Origin: Trochalopteron elliotii | Lineage: Eukaryota; Chordata; Aves; Passeriformes; Leiothrichidae | Assembly: GCA_024734555.1 (NCBI GenBank) | Contig: JANPWX010000558.1 | Location: 186,001-250,000 of the forward strand | Direction of reading: 5' to 3' | DNA length: 64,000 nt | Shown here: in pieces, positions 34,725 through 48,557 of the stretch | Layout of the letters: each line of letters starts with the position of its first letter | How positions within the stretch are numbered: position 1 is the stretch's first letter | Notes under the pieces: model-generated | The model's database searches: none | The model's input: the letters and a program-made list of their open reading frames with translations, nothing else | What the model was told of the DNA's origin: nothing | Translations under genes and position numbers: made by a program

Positions 34725-34763
34725 AGGAGACACAAGAATTGTGTGTCTCCTCACAATTCTTGT
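34725..34763. repeat. Nested inverted repeats with two alternative hairpins
   Basis: Hairpin A pairs AGGAGACACA (34725-34734) with TGTGTCTCCT (34742-34751) around a 7-base loop. Hairpin B pairs ACAAGAATTGTG (34732-34743) with CACAATTCTTGT (34752-34763) around an 8-base loop. Both stems are perfect and share bases, so they exclude each other. Confidence 0.85.
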
Positions 34764-36630
34764 AAGGAGAGTGGGAAGCACCTCTGCTTCCAAAACTCAA
34801 CACACAGTAACTCCACAGAGTGGTTTGGGAAGCTTTGTATCACCAGGTATGGATAAATGTCACAACATCTGTGTCCTATAACAGCTGGATACAGCTGCAA
34901 CAGGAGCGTGTGTAGCAGGAAAAGTCAAACAGCTGCTACCCCTGTGTAAAGACTGGTACAAAACATACACCCATGTGGCAGGAGAGGATTTTTGCTTCTT
35001 CCCTCAAATTTGTCCTCTCCACTTAATAATCTTGAATTGATTTCTCATTGCCTTTAATGGTATGTCAGCAAGGTTAGTGTGAACTTGGAGTAGTAAAGAG
35101 CTGTGGGGGGATGCAAAACTGAAGCCTCCTGATATTCTGCTGCAGGACCCAGTGGCCATGGCCACAGGTTTAAACTGTCATGGAATCTGTCACCCTATTG
35201 CTCCTACTTCAAATTTCATCTACTCTGTCCTTGAATTGCTGCAGTTTTGGTGCCTCAGGCTCACTCAGGAATCCACCCTGTGGTTCAGCTGTTTCCACCG
35301 TTAGATGAGAACTGCAGGCAGTTGCTGGGGCTGAGAGCTTAATGGTTCAGGAGGTCAGGAACAGCTCTCACCACACAACATTCATTTAAGGTATTAAATG
35401 GCATTTCTAAGCTGCCAGGGCTGCCATTGCCATTAGCTGATGGCACTTTAATCAATGACTTCTTGACGCTCCATGGATGAGACTGTAAATGTTTCCAAAG
35501 AAGCTTCTACCAAAGACCAAAATTGTTCAGTGTAACTTTCCATCAGATCCTGAATTCACACTTTAAAGGCCATTCATAAATGTGTCCCTTGGACTTTCAT
35601 ACTCTATTAAGTTCAGAAATCACAGCCCTAGCTCAAGTGTTTTGGAAGAGTGCAATGCATTTTGGAATCATTAGGCCAAAAGCAATAGATCATTGCAGAT
35701 AAACAAGGTGGTGGTAAGAACAAGGTCAGGGAAAAAGGCTTACAGAGGAAGGACAAGTAAAGGACAAAAAGGAGTACATGTGATTAATACAAAGCTCAGC
35801 CCATAAAGAATCACACCTCAGAATCCAACACAAATTATGATATCATAGCAAAAGAGACAGAAGAAAGAAGGCCTAACCAGCATCTCTTTAACATTTGAAA
35901 AAATCCTGCAGCACAATCCTTGAAAGAGATTTAGTCTAGAAGAGAAAGGTGGCTAGGAAATTACTCCAGAAGGTTCATGTTTATGTTTACTTAAAAAAAG
36001 TTAGAAGCACCTAATTGCTCAAGTAGGGGAAGGTAGAGTTACCTTCAAGTTATAGGAAATCAGAAAATGGACATGAGCTCCATGGGATGGACATGAAGAC
36101 AAAAAAAAGACCAAGAGCAGAAGGAGAATCAAAGCTGGAAAGCAGAACAAGACAGATGACCTCTGTCCCTTTGGCAGGGTTTCACTTCAGGAGACCCTCT
36201 ACATACACTTCCATACAGGGCATATAATTTCTTCCCTTGCTTGTGGTAGCCACATTAATATTTTGGTAAACTCAGGAGCCAAAACCTGCTTTTTGGCAGA
36301 AGACCATTCACCTGCACCTTCCCCTTTCCACAACGTCTTGAGCAGGGGTGAAGCATTGACACTTGATGTGAAATGTCTCTAAAAAAAGTCTGGTGGATTT
36401 GCAACACACCTGTGCTGTCCCAAGGCAGACCACTATGGAGAAGAATGCCAGACATATGAGCACACCACGAGAAGAGCTCTTTACAAGGCGAAATGAAGTG
36501 CAATGTCAGCTGACTGAGGCTACAGACATACCCACATTTGCCATTTCTTCCTGCACTTCTAAAGTCCTGCTGAAGACAGTAACAGAGTAATTCCTTTCCA
36601 ACTGTTGTAGTGCTTGAGCTAACACACCAG

Positions 36631-36726
36631 AAGTGCACGATGTGATTACAGTTCTGTTCAGAGTTTTCTGACAATACCAAAAGTGCACAATGTGATTACA
36701 GCTCTGTTCAGAGCTTTCTGACAACA
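36631..36726. repeat. Imperfect tandem duplication, 50-bp period
   Basis: AAGTGCACGATGTGATTACA with the following GTTCTGTTCAGAGTTTTCTG is repeated 50 bases on, with only three or four changes across about 46 bases. Confidence 0.9.
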
Positions 36727-39700
36727 GGCAAGAGAGCAGTACCACAATCATACCCCGTCTGCACTGGTCACGCTCTCAAAGCAGCTCACTCCTAAACGAA
36801 GGAAACTTCTTTTCACATACCTTCTACCCCCCAAAGCAAGATTTCTCCACCCCTAAATTACAATGGAAGTTCAGATTACATAAGTATCAGGTGATGGAGT
36901 GACTGTTAAAGGCTGATCTATGCAATTGGGATTCTCTAGTGCCTGGAGAGTAAAGTCAGAGAGATTTGATAAAAGACATGACGACCTAAAAACTTCCACA
37001 AGGTGGCATCACATACCAAATAGCACTAAAAGTTTAAGACGGATTTCATATTTCTTCTTTCCACAGCTCCTCGATTTTTGTGCTTTCTTCTCTGTTTTTT
37101 TCTCTGCCATTCTACTGCATAGCAGTACTGATGATGCTAAAATTTATTCTTTAAGCTTCAGGTCCCATGACAAATGCTTTTTTCATTCGTGCTTCTTTAA
37201 AAAATCCCAAATAATTCTACTGACATGGGACTTAATTGCATACAACCATACCAACCAATGCTGGCCAGGATTCTAGCAATAAAATATCTTTCACTGACAC
37301 TTCATTCTATACCAGCCTCATTTTTTCGTACAACATGAGCACTACAAAAATACTCTGACATCTATTTCTTCTCACAGTATCTTTCTGTTAGGACAATTGA
37401 ATCCTGGAGTGTGAAAGCAGCAAGAATATATCAAGTCATCTTATTAATTCCTTTTTCACCACATAATTAAATAATACATGCTGCTTGGTATTTAATTGTG
37501 TGATTTTCCTTCCCCAGAGAAATGGTTCAACAGAGTAATAAATTTCACTGGATTTTTCTTCTCAAAAAATGTTGGCTTGTTTCCCTCTCATGATTAGAAA
37601 TCATCATCCTCTAGGCAACCATCAAATCTCTCCTTCCCCTGGTGTTTATGTCACTGCAGAATACTATCATAAAGTCAGTCACTTCTACTTATAGGGCAGT
37701 TTATCCAAGCTATGGCACACATATTTTGAGCTTAAAAGCGAAAGGAACACCAATGTTCCTCACAGGTTCTCCCACACTTTGAATTCTCTTCAGTACTTCA
37801 ATGTCTGTCTGTCTTCATCACTGCGTCCAGAAAACACAAAGCATTCTAGGAAACATTAAGAGTCTCAAATGCTTTAAGGGAAATTAGAACTCCAAATAAA
37901 CTCAGAGAGAAAGAAACCCCAAAACAAGCCTTTCCCTGACAAATGCCATCACCAGAATAGGAATGGGGCTCATTTATTCTATTCTGCATTTCTGAGCATT
38001 GTGTGAACTAATACAACAATACAAACTTTCACAATAGAGCATCTTACCCAGGTTTAGCTGCCTTAACCATAAAAAGATACAGAAAGAGTTTGCAAGACCC
38101 AGGAAAGGACACAGATGGTCAGAGGTATGCCAAGACTGACATATTGTACAGAAGGAGATTATGCACAGGATTATCTAGCCTGGGAGGAATTATTAGACAG
38201 GATGTGAATGAAATATTCACAACTCTAGAGGTCAGTAAAAAAACCAAACAGCCTGTGTCGCAGTCCTTTCCAATAATAGGAACAAGGGGAATAATAGCAA
38301 GCATTTGTAGTACATTTTTCTTCACACAACTGAGAAGTAAATTGATGAATTATGCCACAGCTGGTTATAAGAATCAAGCATTGTGCTCACTATTATGAGT
38401 GAGGGCTAGATAATTTTTGATATTGGTAATAGCATTTGTGGTTTCTTAGCATTTACACAAATAATAACATTTTGTGCTTCTCAGAGTAAGATCATGTGTA
38501 CAGAATCCAGCAAAACTACCAAGCAGCATCAAGCTGAGGTAAAGAACAGGTAGGAAATGCCATTCTGGTAATGTCTATTAACTGAATAAAATTCATAGAC
38601 TTGCCCTTGAAGTCACTGAACAGCATCAGAAAAAGGAATCTGATAAGGAAGGCACTACCAAGAGGGAAAGGGATGAGGCCATATTCCTGTTGACTTCTGC
38701 AGTTATTCCATCCCATGCAAAGAATGCGTGATGGAAAAGCAGCACCAATAGGTGTGTGTGAGAGACAGTTTGTTCTTGACATCAGACTTTCTAGTGCTGC
38801 TTAAACACCAGGAGAGCTCTTAACACACTTGGAATAGAACAGAGACATTTAGAAACCAAATAATGAGAGACAACCACAAGGGACAAAAAGAAGCAAGTGT
38901 CTCAGTTTGTACTCCACCTCGAATAAAATGCCCTGGGCCATCTGTGGCCCAGTTACAGAGAACAGAAAGCTCCCCACCTTCCTCTGTGCTGTTAGAACAG
39001 GAGATCTTGCCTGAAGCCAAAATGATACAATGAAAAATACACGGAAGAGTTTAAATATGGCCCCATAAAATTGCAAAAAGCACAGGAGGTTTGTTACAAG
39101 GAAATACTGACAGTGTGACTGCAAAAAAAAGTGTCACTGCTGGGAACTGATTTCAGGACAACTGCAGTGACAAAAAGACACTCTGAATTAGGTTTTGACA
39201 GACTTCTGTTGAAACAGAAAGTCAGCAGGAAGATGACCTGCACCAAAAGGACAAGCACAAAGAAGCCACGAGGACAACCAGAATGCACCACCAAAGCCTA
39301 GCACGGAAAGGTTTTTCAGTGTCTAGGTGGCTCTTAAAATCCTCCCCTTTGTTGGGGTACACAACACTTTGGAAAAGCTGCCAATAATATTATCCTTCTG
39401 TTTGGTAAGTTCCACAAGGTAAAGGTGACCTTTCTCAGGTCTTCTTTTCAAAATAGAGAGATTTTCCACCATTGCTCCAAGTGACTCTCAGACCAGTCAG
39501 TGTGCAGGATGAGATAGGGAAGACAATGGCCCTTATGAAGCAGCAAAGTCTTCTCACTCTGATTCTGGGGTTTGGGAGGGGTCTTGTGTGTTTTGGGGCT
39601 TTTTTTAGTATTTTCCCTTCTCCTTCATTTATGGTATCTTAATGTACTACAGATCAGAATAACTGTTCTGGAAGGAGGCAGGGATGAGAACTACATGGTT

Positions 39701-40559
39701 TCCACCACTTCAAAACACACTCCAGAACAGAGATAGGCTTTCTGCAAATTAAGTTTTTAGATGCCAATCACTAACTCTGCATTTGGGTGGTTAATCCATC
39801 TCTGGAAAGGGCTGGTGCTTAAAGGAGTTTTTCAGGTGAGATTAGATACATTTTCCCGCACTGTCTAGATAATCCAGATGATTAATCAAAACTGGGACTT
39901 AACAGCTGACAATCTCAGAGGTCTCTTGCAAAGCAAGATCATCTTCTAAATATGATCTAAAATACAGCAAGGACACCAAAACCTGAGAAGTTCTTCAGCC
40001 ATATAATAGAAAATGAGAACAGAATATGGAAGTAGGTGAACATACTCAAATAAAACCTACCTAGTGCTACTGCCATAACAGTGTGTCAGATTTAAACTCC
40101 TCTACAACATTCCTATGAACTGAGCATTGATGGAAGACAAGGAAATAATTTTTATGTCTTCTTTGAGTCTAGTTCAGTAACAGCTGTACTGACAGCCTGT
40201 GTGTAATAGAAGGTGCAGAACTGGAATTTGTGCAAATGCTGTGTTTCCTTGATCCTTCTGCCAGACAAAGCATTTATCATCTTCCTAGAGTCATTCCCCC
40301 GAGCTGTACTCCTGGGATGGTCCTGACAAACCCAAGTGAGGCATCAGAGACTGTGATCTTCTGTGGAGCAAGCAGAGGGAGAGCTATCCTGAGGAGTGTT
40401 AAATTCTGACACTTTTATCAGTCCGTGTTTTTGAAATGTGTAAATATGCACCCAGAAGGCTTAAGCTTTGGCTTGGATGCTCTTCCCTGGGCACTCTGGA
40501 GTCTTCAATAAATGACGTGTTCTGTAAAAGGACGTTTTAAGACCTGGGTTTGCCTGGTT

Positions 40560-40825
40560 TGTCAAGGACAGCTTAAACTTCTCTTTATTTAGTTGAAGGG
40601 CAGCTCGGGTACTTCAGGTTGCACTTTAGGAGAAACTTTCACTGAGAAATTAGTACAGCTCTGGAAGAAGTTACCAAGAAGGTGTCAAAATCTCCAGTCA
40701 CAGAGGTTTTCAATGCTTTGCTCCAGGCAGTCACGGTTGACCTGAGCTAGCACTAGCAGCTAGCTTGGTATGACTTGCAGAGATTCCTGTCAAGCAACAT
40801 TTCTATGATTTTATAATCTCCTCAG
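40560..40825 (+). mobile_element. CR1 LINE 3'-end fragment
   Basis: Reads forward through diverged CR1 3' UTR text (GGAAGAAGTTACCAAGAAGG, AGAGGTTTTCAATGC) to a terminus CATTTCTATGATTTTAT, which resembles the CR1 ATTCTATG tail. Confidence 0.65.
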
Positions 40826-41249
40826 CTACCATGTTCTTCCTAATTTGTGAAAAATACAGCAACCATGTCCTTTCTAATGAACACATGAAATCTCTTTCCT
40901 GTGGACACCCTATGGGGAGAGCTCTCTTGCCATGCTGGAGAATCAGCACACTTGTGTGTGCCTCCAGTACCTGTACATTTTATGCAGGGAGTTGCCATTT
41001 TGTTTACATTTAACAAATACCACCGCTCTGTGATCAGCTGAAAACAGTTATAAAATGGACAACACATTCTTTAGTAAGAGCTAATGAAATAAATAATTCA
41101 AGTGTAAACATAAACAACAAACGTAAAAGGTTGTTGTCCCCCACTTTATCAGACTGCAGAACAAGACCTGATATGTCTGAAGTGGGGGAAGACTTCAAGA
41201 AGGTGGAAGGGGAGCAAAAGGATGATGGACACAGACATGTGTCCAAAGG

Positions 41250-42145
41250 TTACAGACCTCACCTAGTGGGCCAATGCTGTTTAACCTCTTCATTAATGAC
41301 CTGGACGATGGGACAGAATGTTCCCTCAGCAAGTTTGTAGATAAACTCGAGTAGCTGACACAGCAGATGGCAGAGCTGCCCCTCAGAGTGACCTGGGCTG
41401 GATGAAGAATCAGGCAGAGAGAACATCTTAGGAAGTTCAACAAAGTGGAATGCAGAGTCCTACACCTGGGGAGGAATGACCTTGTGCACCAGGACGCACC
41501 ATGGGCTGAGAGGCTGGGAAGCAGCTCTCCAGAGGAGGGCCTGGACTCCTGGTGGACAACAAGCTGATCAGAAGCCAGGAATGCAACCTCAAAGCAAAGA
41601 AGGCCTACAGCAGCCAGGGCTGCACTAGGAAGAATGTGTCTGGCAGTTTTGAGTGATATCTTTTTTTCCCTACTCAACACCAGTGAATCCAGCACAACTG
41701 GGATGCCATGTCCAGTTCTGGGCTCCCCAGTACAAGACAGACATCAGTGGATACCAGTAAGGGAAAGAAGCCTCTTAAGAGGCTGAGAGGCCTGAGACTG
41801 TTTCCTCAAGAAGAAGAGGCTCAGGGGGTTCTTACTGATCTGTTTAAATACCTGATAAAAGGCATTGAAGAACAGGTAGCTGCTCTCCTCTTAGGAGTGG
41901 TCAGTGACAGGACAAGATGACCACAAATTAAGACACAAAATTCAATGCAAGACCTGTGAGGGGGACAAAACACTGAAGTAATGTTTCCAGAGAGGCTGAG
42001 GAGCTTCCACCTGTAGAGATATTCCAAACCTGACTAGACACTCTACAGTCTGTCTATAGACTAGAGAGTCTCTACGCTCTCTGTTCTAGCTGACTCTGCT
42101 CAAGCAAGGGACAGCAGATGATATGATCTCAACGTGTCCCTTCCT
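41250..42145 (+). mobile_element. CR1 LINE fragment, RT end plus 3' UTR
   Basis: The plus strand encodes the remnant MLFNLFINDLDDGTECSLSK followed by FVDKL, the CR1 reverse-transcriptase region in which the catalytic FADD box reads FVDK. It continues through the typical 3' region (CATGTCCAGTTCTGGGCTCC, CTCAAGAAGAAGAGGCTCAG, GAGATATTCCAAACCTGACT). Multiple stops show it is inactive. It is opposite in orientation to TSPAN9. Confidence 0.9.
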
Positions 42146-43119
42146 ACCTCTTCCATTATTCTGTTGGGAGATAAGCTCTCAGATATCAATTAATAGCTAT
42201 ATTCCAGGTGTATTCTCCACTATGCACACATGCCCACCCCTTTTTTCCCTCCCCATACCCAGTGTCTGCCTGAACAGGTAAGGAATAAACTCAGTTAGTC
42301 ACAGCTTGTGTCCAAGACAAGCACAGCCTTGATTTTCCAATGATTGTCATTAATAATCTGGGGATAAACACCTCATTCATGAAATTTCTATGTGATAAAT
42401 TGTCAGTATTTAAAACAAAGTGTGGAGAAATGTAGCAATAGAAAGGAAATAAAGGATTAATTTAAAAGAACATAACCTGTAGAATGAGATTCCCAAATAT
42501 AGACTTCCTGCAAAATGATTCAGGAAAAGCTGATGCAAAAATGCAAAGTGTCAAAACAAATGAGGCATTACTTTGGACTGCAGTAGTTTTTCTCTCAAAA
42601 CTTCATGGCTATTTTGAGTGGCATGCACAAAGGCAACAAAGCAAAAAACAACAAAATTGTCTCTGCCTGCAGCTGTGAAAGGTCAGATTTAGTTGTGCCA
42701 CTGTCAGTATTATCATCTTTTTGTGGATAAGACAACTACACAACGGCCACAAAGTGTAGTAGGCAAAAAAGACTGAACATTTGAAGAGGATTCAGAGATG
42801 ATGTATGAAGAAGGATTAAAATGTATACAAGACAGTTAAGTGATAGTTAAACTCAGAGGGCAGGAAGGAGAATGGAGGCAGAACTTCAAAACTAGTATTA
42901 GAAAAAAAATTAAACATTATACATCAAATACCAAAACTCCTGAAATCAGAAGGACTGGCAGGGCCCTAACCACTCATATGCTGGATGGAAAAACATCAAA
43001 GACAAAAGAGAGTTCAAAAAGTCAAAGACAAAATATATAAAATCCAGAGAACAACTAATATAGAAGGAGGAATTATGCAGTCACTCCACAGAGTGACTGG
43101 AAGGATATTTAACATAAAA

Positions 43120-43175
43120 TTCATAAAGGCTGTATAATTTTTAAAGGCTATATAATTCATAAAGCCCATAAAGGA
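43120..43175. repeat. Short imperfect tandem repeat, about 18-20 bp units
   Basis: Three related units of the form TTCATAAAGGCTGTATAA, TTTAAAGGCTATATAA and TTCATAAAGCCCATAAAGG. Confidence 0.6.
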
Positions 43176-46100
43176 CTTGTGGTTCCTACAGAAACACTAA
43201 CCTTATGCATATATTAGAATGCACAGTTATGCTGTCCTTGATAACAGACTGACAATAATAGCTCATTTAAAATAGAGTAACAAAGCATTATACATAATCT
43301 TCACATTAAACCGTTTTCTCATTAGTAAGCATGGGGATAAGAGCTGAAAAATTCTCTAAGCAATTCATCATAATGAATGAGAACCCATCAGCCTAACAAA
43401 GCACTTCTGAGCATTAAGCCCTATTTCCTAAACACACATAACTGAAAAGATATCTTTCTGAAATGCAAAGTTGGGGGATTAAATGCAGTTTCTCTTTAAT
43501 TCCTGGAAATGACCCTATCTACAGACTTCAAACTGGAAACAGGCAGCAAATTACAATGCGGTCTCTTATGTACCACTTTTTGAAATGGCTTGTCAGGAGA
43601 TGTAAGTTTAGGGCTTTTCCCTATGTAATAACATTAATTACAAAATTAAAATCTGCAATGATTTTAAAATTACTCTATTTATTTTGTTTTCATATTTATT
43701 TCCATGCAGTTAATTTCACTTGAAGAAAAAATCCAATCTGAAAACAAGGTGGACAGAGAGATGTGATTTCACTGCTCCACAGAAACACTCAGATGAGAGT
43801 TTGAGCACAAAAACAAATGTGTGTTGCTATTTCATCCCATTAGACCTGCAGAACAGAAAGAGCTGAATTTTGTTCTCCCAGTTCTTAGAAAAATTTGAAG
43901 ACTATTTAACTGCAATTACTAATCCTTCAATAAGCATAACAAAGTACAAGTCTTGTACATGTTAGCAACCATGATTTGGCTAATAAATTTGCTTTGTATC
44001 ATTATTAAAATCTCTTTCCAAAACCATTTGATTCACCAGCACTCAAGGCTTTGAAAACTAGAAGGAAACTTCAACAATTTTCATAGATGTCAACAGGAAG
44101 AGGCAGTTTTACCAAGATAGTCTTCAGAGTAACAAACAGTCCAAATTCCAGTATACAAAAGCCCCAAGGGAAATGTATCAGAGAAGACGGGAAATCATAT
44201 TTTATTCCATTGAGAGTAGAGAGAAAAACAAATGTAATCATGACCAGTTGAGTTCCCTCAGTGCTCTAGTTTTTGTGCAACTGCATTAAAGCCTTCTTAA
44301 AACAGAACTGTGTGGCTGTTTAAAACTATATGCTAAATTCATTTGTTCCATATTTGCACAAATGCAGGGGCATGTACCTGCAGTATTTTCTTCTGATTTG
44401 GAAGCCCCTGCTACTTATTCATGGACACTTTCTCCCCAGCAAGGAGCACAGTCAGGTTCTGGTCAATCCATAATATATACATTTGCAATGCTTAGCACTC
44501 ACTGGCCTAACTCTATGGAATCTAGGCACCTCTGCTGGTCACATGTTGTTAATCTGTCTCCTTTTTCCTGAGCCAATTCTCCTGAAGCCGCTTTATCCGC
44601 TTTGTTTATTTTAACCACAGCTGCTTAATTCTACTATATCTCTTAATACCAAATAAAAGCAGCAGGAAAAAACAAAGCAAGACTACAAAAAAAATCAGAT
44701 GTTTGAAGGACTTGTGGTGAGGCAACAGTCTGCAATCCTCATCCAAATCTGTGTAAAAGGACTGAGGACCTATCCAGCCCCAAAGAAATTACCGTGACTT
44801 AAGATACTGCCTTGAAGATGTACTACAGGCCACAACCAAGAACACTGTGCATCTCAAACACTTCATTCTCCATCTGCTCAAAAAGGGCTTACACTACATT
44901 CTGCAAATCCACTTGGAACCTTCTCTTTCACCTGTTGGAGGCACTTCTGAGGAAAGATGCAAGGAATCAGTGTGAAGAAACGATCTTCAAAAGTCATTTG
45001 TAAGCCAGTTCACCATGTATATGTGAAGTAAGCCTGATACTTGTTGGACTATCAGCATTTTACTCTTAGTCAATTTGCATGTTAAAACAGCACAAAACTC
45101 TAGGGGATTCACTCCCCTCTTTAATTCACAACATCTGGCACCACTGACAACTGACAAAGGAGTAAAACTGACTTACAATTCTACTTATTTCACATCAGAT
45201 TGTAGCATGGCTTCCAGTTCCTAATAACCTTGTACTGCTTAAGCTGTCAGTAGAACAAACACTGCAATACTCAAATAAAACAGACCACAGGAGTGAAGGC
45301 AGGCAAACAAGCTCTTTGCCCTCTGCACTGTCTGCTCTTCTTGAAAGTGAAGTGCAATTTTGTAACAGCAATGATAATAAATGGCAATAATAAATAAACA
45401 GGGGAATAGCGATGATAATAAAGGATGAACAGTTTTGCTCAGCACTCATTAGGAAAAAAAAATCAGTAAGTCTATTAGATCAAACAGAGAAAAGTTGTGT
45501 TCAAACTAACTCAGTGCAGATTTACTATTTCTTTGGTAATATTTAAAGTTATCCTATCTCTTTATTTTAACAGGTTCTATTTTGAAGCTACTACCTAGAA
45601 AATAACATCTCAGTGGACTGGAAACACTTCCTACTTACTGTTAAATACTCTGTCAAGAGGTCTTCAATTAAAAACACTTTATGTGTTATCCATCCATTGC
45701 CCGAATCATCTCTATCTAGTTACTTTCCAAGATGTTAAAATCCTCAGGCAAGTGAAACTTTTCACCTGCAGGTTGCTGGAAATGCTACAAGGCTGAGCCT
45801 AATTCTCTTCAGAGAGATTAACAAGGGTTGACATAATAAAGGGGCCAGATCAGACAAATAAAAAGGGGTAGGAGAGCAGCCATGTGCTACAGTGAGAAGA
45901 GTTAGAAGCATCACAGTAGGCAGATGACTCGTCAGTTAACTGAATCTCACTTTTCCCTCCCATCCAGAGAGCTGTCTTAGGCAAATGAAGAACAGGCAAT
46001 CACGCTGGCTCAAGAAGAAACATGAATATTCAATAAGAAAATTCAGCCAGCTACAGATTTAACAAATGCCTTTGCTATCACAAAACAAACACAGTACAGT

Positions 46101-47895
46101 GGCATTAGACCATGTAACAAATACAGATGCATGCCACAAACTGTCTTTGAGTCATGCATCACGTCCAAGAAAACACATTTTAAAAGCTTTCTCTGACTTG
46201 TCTGAAAGAAGAATGAGGAATACTTATTGTGGAAGCAAGGAAAAAAACAAAACGTTCCAGTTCATATCTAGAATATTTTAACAATATGTTCATTCCAAAC
46301 TCACTACAAGAAGAAGGAACCTGCAGAGAAACAGATGCCAGAATGGTTTAGTAAAAGGAGTACTGAGGTCAGGTGCTCTGTGTTGATTAACCTCCATGGT
46401 CCAGCTACTATCAGGGTGAGAAAGACATGGGGCTGTTCATCACTATTACGTTTTTTTTTTTTCCATATACCATGATGAAACAATCTTTGTATCAGAAGAG
46501 TTAGGAAAGAAGCCACTGTTGCCAGATAGGAGCTGTGATGTTATCTTGGTATCTGAAACGCTGGAAAATTAAACTGGGACAAAATGATGTCTAGCAACCA
46601 TCTGCAAATATCCCTGTAAACAGTTTTGGCAATTACTGTACCAAACAAATGAGTATTCATGATGTTTATTTATTTAGTCTTTTGACAGGCACTGCTAATA
46701 AAACAGACAGCAGAGTTTGTGATGCAGTGATTTCAAAAGAATTAGAAGGAGGCAAATGTAAACATCCTAGAAAAGGTGAGTGAAAGTAACTAGAACAAAC
46801 AAGGAGGACAAACAAGGCCATATGCAAAGTGGAAGATAAGCTGTATCTCCTCTTTCCACTGAGGAAGAAGCCAGACTGAGGAGGAATTAGGTTAGTGAAG
46901 AAAAATCCAAGGTCCTAAGGATTCACAACTAGCAAAATAACTTCACACACTACCATGAGGGGGTTCTGCAAGCAGTACAAATGACAAGGACACCTGATGT
47001 CCCTGATGCCTAGGGAAGAGTGCGAAGAGTGGCAGCCTTTTCTGCAGTTTAGGTTGCCTTTTCCCTACCACATGTTCAGTCTGCTAACATGACCGGTGGA
47101 TGAAATATTTCAGGCAGCAGACATTCCGTATTTTCTGTGCCTTTAACAAGCTAACTGAATCTGATGTGAAGCAGAGAAAATTGCTTCCCTCTGGAGTCCA
47201 GCTGCACTCTGAACTTTTGTCTTCCCAAAGACAAAAGCAATCAATATAAATGTACAGGAAAATGCTGGGCCCTAGCAGAGATTTACATTTTCAAAAATAT
47301 CTAAAAAATCTGAAATAAAATTAACTTGCTGTACAATCTGTAAAGCTACAGGTCTTGATTTCCACTGTAACACAAAAAATCATTTGGTTTCTGTAGGCTC
47401 TCTACAGACCATATGTTCTCATTTTTGGGGCTGGACAAGGTTCACAAAAAATGCTACCAGAAGTAAGGAAGACTAAGTGAGAGTGGTGCTGGCTCACCCT
47501 TCCCTCTCTTTCAGTGAGCCAACACTGAGTTTCTGACAGCATTCCCTGTGAACATGCTGACAAGACTGCAGTGGTCACAGCTGGCAGGAACTGTAAGTAC
47601 AGAAGACAGTTCCATCCCACTGTTCGTGCTCTGACAGATCTGTTTGTATCCACTTCCACACAGATCAGAACAGGTACAGAGTTTTTACACCAACCAGAGA
47701 GGAGTAAATGCATTTTATTTTACAAGTCAAATAAAATTCAGCAATCGACAGAGCAGGCGATTGCCAGATCAGTAGTAGTAGCATATAACTATTTCCCCTA
47801 ACTTTTGTGTTAACAAGAGTTACAAAGTGTACTGAATACTTTCTTGCTACCAGAAACAGCAGCAAGTAAATTAACAAGTGTTAACTATGTTGAGG

Positions 47896-47935
47896 GAAAT
47901 AGATCCTCAATAACTCATGCTCACTTGACTACAGC
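47896..47935 (+). repeat. Copy 1 of a 40-bp local duplication
   Basis: Matches 48518-48557 at most positions (shared core ACTCATGCTCACTTGACT versus ACTCATACTCACTTGACT). Flanks differ. Both copies lie on the same strand. Confidence 0.7.
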
Positions 47936-48517
47936 TTTGTACTCAAAATTATTTTATTTTACTTTGTGCTTTTACCTAAAAACATAGCTGACTGCAGTTC
48001 AAAACACCCTTTCAACAATCAATGAAGGTAACAAAAGGCACACTTCATTACAAAATGTTTCAGGGTAAGATTAAAAAAGCTTTAGCCACAACATCACATA
48101 GGACATCTCCCAGGCTCTTATCTCTGCTCTGCCACTTTCAAATGTGGGAAAGCCAAAATAAATGCACCAACAGCAGAAACAAAAGGTAAAAAAGCCCAGT
48201 TTCATGATCACATTTTACCCAAGTACTGCTAACAACACACAGATACTACCAGCAGCATCTCTATTTGAGAAAGTCATTATCTAACTGCATCATATGCACA
48301 CAGAAAAAGAAAAGCAGCATTCAAATTCTGTAAGGAACAAAAATCTGTGCCCACAAGCTTCATCTGGATATGATGCAGTGAGATTACTCTTAAGGGCTCA
48401 AGTATTTCATGCCAACACTGAATCAATGTAATATTTCCTATGTGTGATTCTTTCCACATGCAGAAGAAAACTCCAGCAGTTCCTCAGACTGATTTATCCA
48501 TTTTAGTTTACAGGAGA

Positions 48518-48557
48518 GAAATATGTCCTCAACAACTCATACTCACTTGACTGTGGC
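48518..48557 (+). repeat. Copy 2 of a 40-bp local duplication
   Basis: Partner of 47896-47935, 622 bases away in direct orientation. Confidence 0.7.

Noticed and set aside
41195..41695. Minus-strand ORF of 166 codons
   Set aside because: It is the antisense of a plus-strand CR1 fragment whose own frame shows the reverse-transcriptase remnant.
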